The translations under genes and the position numbers were made by a program. A DNA stretch of 44,965 nt from Bradyrhizobium sp. ORS 375. Lineage in GTDB: Bacteria > Pseudomonadota > Alphaproteobacteria > Rhizobiales > Xanthobacteraceae. The notes below the pieces were generated by a model that did no database searches, was not told the origin of the DNA, and was given only the letters and a program-made list of their open reading frames with translations. How positions within the stretch are numbered: position 1 is the stretch's first letter; each line of letters begins with the position of its first letter. Of the stretch, positions 42,469 to 44,965 are shown piece by piece. The stretch spans positions 1-44,965 of the forward strand of contig NZ_CAFI01000164.1 of the NCBI RefSeq assembly GCF_000239775.1. Direction: 5' to 3'.

Positions 42469-43737
42469 TTAGGGCTGCCCTTCGAAATGAAGCTGAAGCC
42501 GGGGAATTTCAATTGCCTCCTGTAACGGCTTTTCGAAGTGTAGGGCGGCGTTGATCGCCAGAAGCCGCGCGGGCGAACCGCCATCGGGTTCATCGCTCAC
42601 CTTGGGAGCGAAGATCCTCTCGTACAGGAAGTCGAGTGTGGCGCCTGGACTGGCGAGCAGGAACCGCGAGACGTGCTTGGCAGCGGCGCGCATGTCGTCC
42701 TTCGACCTCTGGGTTACGCTTGCAGTATAGGCTTCAAAGACTTCGGAGAGCCGCCGCGTCGTTTCGGCGCGTCTCCGCCGTACCTCCTGTGTGACGAAAC
42801 CGCGCAGCGCCTCCAGGATGTGCCGAACCGCCAATGAAGGCCCTGCGAGCTCGTACCCCCGTTCGCCGCACGCTTGCAGGAACTGGTTCCGCACTCGAGC
42901 GAGCCTATCGTCGGGCGGAGGGTGGGCCTGCTCCTCTTCTGCAGAGGACTCATGCATCATTCCGGCCGCGTTAAGGAATACCTCTGCGCCTATCAGGGCG
43001 GCTGCGGCACTCTTGCCCTGCGACGCGAGAACGCGCAGGAACATGGCAAGCCCATCCCGATCCGCGGCATATTCCTTTTCCCATGTATCTGGTAACGCGC
43101 TCACGGTGACTCCCGCGAGCGTGGCGGCGCGGACCGCCGTCTCTGCTCGGCGGAACGTCATGACGTGGCCCAGTTCGTGACACATGGCAAAACGCTGCGC
43201 TTGGGCGCTGAGGTTGGCTGCTAGGCTCGCCGACTCCTCCCCGAGTTCCAGCGGTTGTTGTATCCGCGGCTCTTTGGCCCGCGATGTGGCCCAATCCACA
43301 ACACTCGAAAGCCACTCCATCGCTTGCATTGCGTTGTGCTGTTCGAGAGTCAGAGCGACGGCTCTCGAGAACGAATACATCGCTCCGTAGAAGCCCAGAT
43401 TGTAGACAATTACCGCCCCGTCTCGCGTGGGGACCGCCAGCGCGTTGATGGTGTTCGATGGACGGGCCTGAAGGACTAGGCCCGCCGGGCCGAGACTTGT
43501 AATCCGCTGCACCACGTCGGGCAGATGGTCTAGCAATTCGCGCAGCATGAAGTCCATAAACCGCCCGGAGATCATCTCCTCAAGATAGGCGTCGTCTCCA
43601 CTCGCGATACTCTTGGCCACCTCGTCCGGCCTTAGGAGCGGTCTCTTTAGGTCGGGCAGCGGCGGAAGTCGAGCGAGCAACTCGGCGGTACTGGGAGGGA
43701 CGACAGCTTTATCGCCGGACAATGGCAAAGTACTCAT
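42469..43737 (-). CDS. Zinc metallopeptidase-like protein with HExxH motif
   Basis: A 422-aa soluble protein with a gluzincin-type active site: His187-Glu188-x2-His191 in AMCHELGHVMTF and, 31 residues later, a third ligand candidate Glu222 in WEKEYAADRDGLAMF (the E-xx-A-D pattern of M48-like and related peptidases). No signal peptide or membrane span was seen, so it acts in the cytoplasm. A long helical C-terminal half follows (LRGFVTQEVRRRRAETTRRL). The ATG at 43737 overlaps the upstream 268-aa gene by 29 nt; a TTG at 43743 is also possible. The overlap implies coupled expression, and its partner may be a substrate or target. Exact family not recognised. Confidence 0.8.
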   Translation of the reverse strand: MSTLPLSGDKAVVPPSTAELLARLPPLPDLKRPLLRPDEVAKSIASGDDAYLEEMISGRFMDFMLRELLDHLPDVVQRITSLGPAGLVLQARPSNTINALAVPTRDGAVIVYNLGFYGAMYSFSRAVALTLEQHNAMQAMEWLSSVVDWATSRAKEPRIQQPLELGEESASLAANLSAQAQRFAMCHELGHVMTFRRAETAVRAATLAGVTVSALPDTWEKEYAADRDGLAMFLRVLASQGKSAAAALIGAEVFLNAAGMMHESSAEEEQAHPPPDDRLARVRNQFLQACGERGYELAGPSLAVRHILEALRGFVTQEVRRRRAETTRRLSEVFEAYTASVTQRSKDDMRAAAKHVSRFLLASPGATLDFLYERIFAPKVSDEPDGGSPARLLAINAALHFEKPLQEAIEIPRLQLHFEGQP

Positions 43738-44515
43738 CTTCAAGATCGCCTTCTACAGGACGCATCGTTGTCTCCTCGATCTGGTCGGGGTCGTTACCGA
43801 TTGCGCCATAGGCCTCGAAGTCACGCCACCAGAGCCAACCCCGCCAGCCCAGGTAGAGCAACCGGGCGGCCAGCACGGAGCCATCTGCAAAGGACTGGAA
43901 TTGCGCGCCTGCCGAGGAATTGACGAGACTGAGCTTGCCTGCCAGGGAACCAATCGGGGGCACGGTGCCACCCACGGGATCGACCGACGCTGCTGCTACT
44001 AGCGATGCGTTGTGGCCCTCTGCGGTAAAGACGATGCCGGCCCCGGTGAGCTGCTGTGTTACCACGATGGATTCACCCTTGTGGAGCCGACCCTTTCGGG
44101 CTGCGTCGACGATGGCCGCGCGCACGGCACCCATGTCTGCGTATCCGTTCCACCACATTGCCGTGCCGTGGATGCTCGCCCCGGCTTCCCGGCCGAACTT
44201 TACCATCACGTCGCAGCTTGCGTGTACGGGTACAACTGATTCACCTGGGCTCTTGCCCGCCGCAGTAATTTGGACTTCGATCTGGTCGTTGCTTTGGAAC
44301 TGCCAGGGTGTGTCCTTGCGCTGCTGAGTCGGGTCCACTTGCAAGCCAGTCACACCGCGGAGTTCCAGCGTCGTCTCAGGGCGGAATTCGTTGCCCCGGA
44401 CAAAGCCAACTGAGCCCAAGGCAAGGTTGAAGGTCGGCTCCAGGTTGACGATCCACCCATTCCCGAGGCCCCGGCGCCCCACCCATGCTTTCGCGTACAC
44501 GTCACGGAGTGTCAT
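43709..44515 (-). CDS. Unknown beta-rich protein (268 aa), partner of metallopeptidase
   Basis: No family recognised with confidence. The sequence alternates strands and loops (RRGLGNGWIVNLEPTFNLAL, RPETTLELRGVTGLQV, GESIVVTQQLTGAGIVFTAE) and has an unusual aromatic C-terminal patch (ARLLYLGWRGWLWWRDFEAY) before an acidic tail. No signal peptide. I chose the ATG at 44515 because AAGGAGG lies 8 nt upstream; the frame is open 12 codons further, but that part includes the ribosome-binding site itself. Its 3' end overlaps the peptidase gene by 29 nt. A protease-substrate or protease-effector pair is a possible reading, without direct proof. Confidence 0.75.
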   Translation of the reverse strand: MTLRDVYAKAWVGRRGLGNGWIVNLEPTFNLALGSVGFVRGNEFRPETTLELRGVTGLQVDPTQQRKDTPWQFQSNDQIEVQITAAGKSPGESVVPVHASCDVMVKFGREAGASIHGTAMWWNGYADMGAVRAAIVDAARKGRLHKGESIVVTQQLTGAGIVFTAEGHNASLVAAASVDPVGGTVPPIGSLAGKLSLVNSSAGAQFQSFADGSVLAARLLYLGWRGWLWWRDFEAYGAIGNDPDQIEETTMRPVEGDLEDEYFAIVRR

Positions 44516-44609
44516 CTGCAACGCCTCCTTCAGCTTCGCTGCACCATTCACATCGATAGAACGCTACCCGGAGGCGAGGATTGATCTAACTCAACAAGAG
44601 GTCGAGCGC

Positions 44610-44933
44610 TTAGCTAAAGATCGACTGAATGGACACGGTGGGATGTCCGAGGTTGGCGCAATGCGGCCCGGTCTGATCGGCTGGACCAGTGCCGATCAGT
44701 GCCAAGGTCTCGGCGTCGGCGACTACTTGGAACCGTCCCAGAAGGGCGTCCCGATATTGCTCCGCGGGCCGCCCTTCGACCTCCATTTGTTTGGCAACAG
44801 AGCGCACGATCGCCAGCAGGTTCTTCATCCGATGGCGCGTGTCGGCGAGGAGAATGTCCTTTTCGGTATCCCGGACGCGACTGTCGGTCACGTCTTCAAA
44901 GAGGATCAGAATGGTGCTATTGATTAAGACCGC
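44610..44933 (-). pseudogene. Fragment of HWE/HisKA_2-type sensor histidine kinase
   Basis: The frame contains the end of a PAS-like domain (INSTILILFEDVTDSRVRDT) and the HWE/HisKA_2 phosphoacceptor region (ADTRHRMKNLLAIVRSVAKQ, with the conserved His and Arg-x-Lys-Asn), then RFQVVADAETLALIG. It is closed by a stop codon just upstream (44934-44936) and ends before any ATPase domain, so both the sensor part and the kinase domain are absent. A GTG at 44891 would give a 93-aa protein. I read it as a pseudogene remnant; a frameshift continuing beyond the window on the upstream side is also possible. Confidence 0.6.
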
Positions 44934-44965
44934 TCAGTTGGCTGGTTGTTAATTCAGGCGAGACA

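Noticed and set aside
43709-44515. Bacterial gasdermin identity for the 268-aa protein beside the peptidase
   Set aside because: Size and protease neighbour are suggestive, but I could not match gasdermin sequence features, so no such claim is made.
1-44965. CRISPR arrays, tRNA/rRNA genes, intact insertion sequences
   Set aside because: No regularly spaced repeats, clover-leaf sequences, transposase or integrase motifs were seen on either strand.

Overview
The window is high-GC DNA from an alphaproteobacterium. Gene content and style (SsuACB/TauD-type loci, tandem GNATs beside Dpp-type transporters, a HWE-kinase fragment) fit Hyphomicrobiales, most like Bradyrhizobium and relatives. That placement is from family knowledge and was not tested. 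I saw no rRNA, tRNA, CRISPR array or intact insertion sequence.

Region 1 (about 0.6-15.7 kb, almost all on the minus strand) is a catabolic locus for peptides or amino compounds. It holds an Lrp/AsnC regulator, a Dpp/Opp-type ABC importer (fused double ATPase, Tat-exported binding protein, two permeases), two DAO-family FAD oxidoreductases, an aldehyde dehydrogenase, a D-serine dehydratase/D-threonine aldolase-like PLP enzyme, two paralogous tandem-GNAT proteins and a small cupin. Two decayed genes lie in it: the C-terminal end of a GhrA-like dehydrogenase and a truncated type II haloacid dehalogenase.

Region 2 (16.4-30.3 kb) is the most unusual part. A predicted outer-membrane beta-barrel gene is divergent from a tight three-gene operon. 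The operon encodes an unrecognised 1143-aa protein, a 420-aa endonuclease/exonuclease/phosphatase (EEP) fold enzyme with a complete catalytic set, and an unrecognised 2651-aa beta-rich giant. The three reading frames run about 12.7 kb with a 1-nt overlap and an 11-nt gap, so they probably act together. I cannot assign a function.

Region 3 (30.3-40.4 kb) looks like a coherent uptake and redox locus. On the minus strand are an AprA/fumarate-reductase-like flavoprotein, a 2[4Fe-4S] ferredoxin, a HEAT-repeat protein and a ferredoxin-NADP reductase. On the plus strand are a DUF971 protein, a Crp/Fnr regulator and an SsuABC/Nrt-type ABC importer whose binding protein ends in a NosL-like domain. A TauD-family dioxygenase with a small partner protein follows on the minus strand. 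Four copies of a GCAA-TTAG-TTGC-like box stand upstream of the flavoprotein, reductase, DUF971 and binding-protein genes. I infer that they are operators of the local Crp/Fnr protein. The likely substrate is a sulfonate or another small sulfur/nitrogen compound, but it is not determined.

Region 4 (40.4-45 kb) looks accessory: a broken small gene, an unknown 314-aa protein, an overlapping pair made of a HELGH metallopeptidase and an unknown 268-aa beta-rich protein, and a fragment of a HWE histidine kinase.
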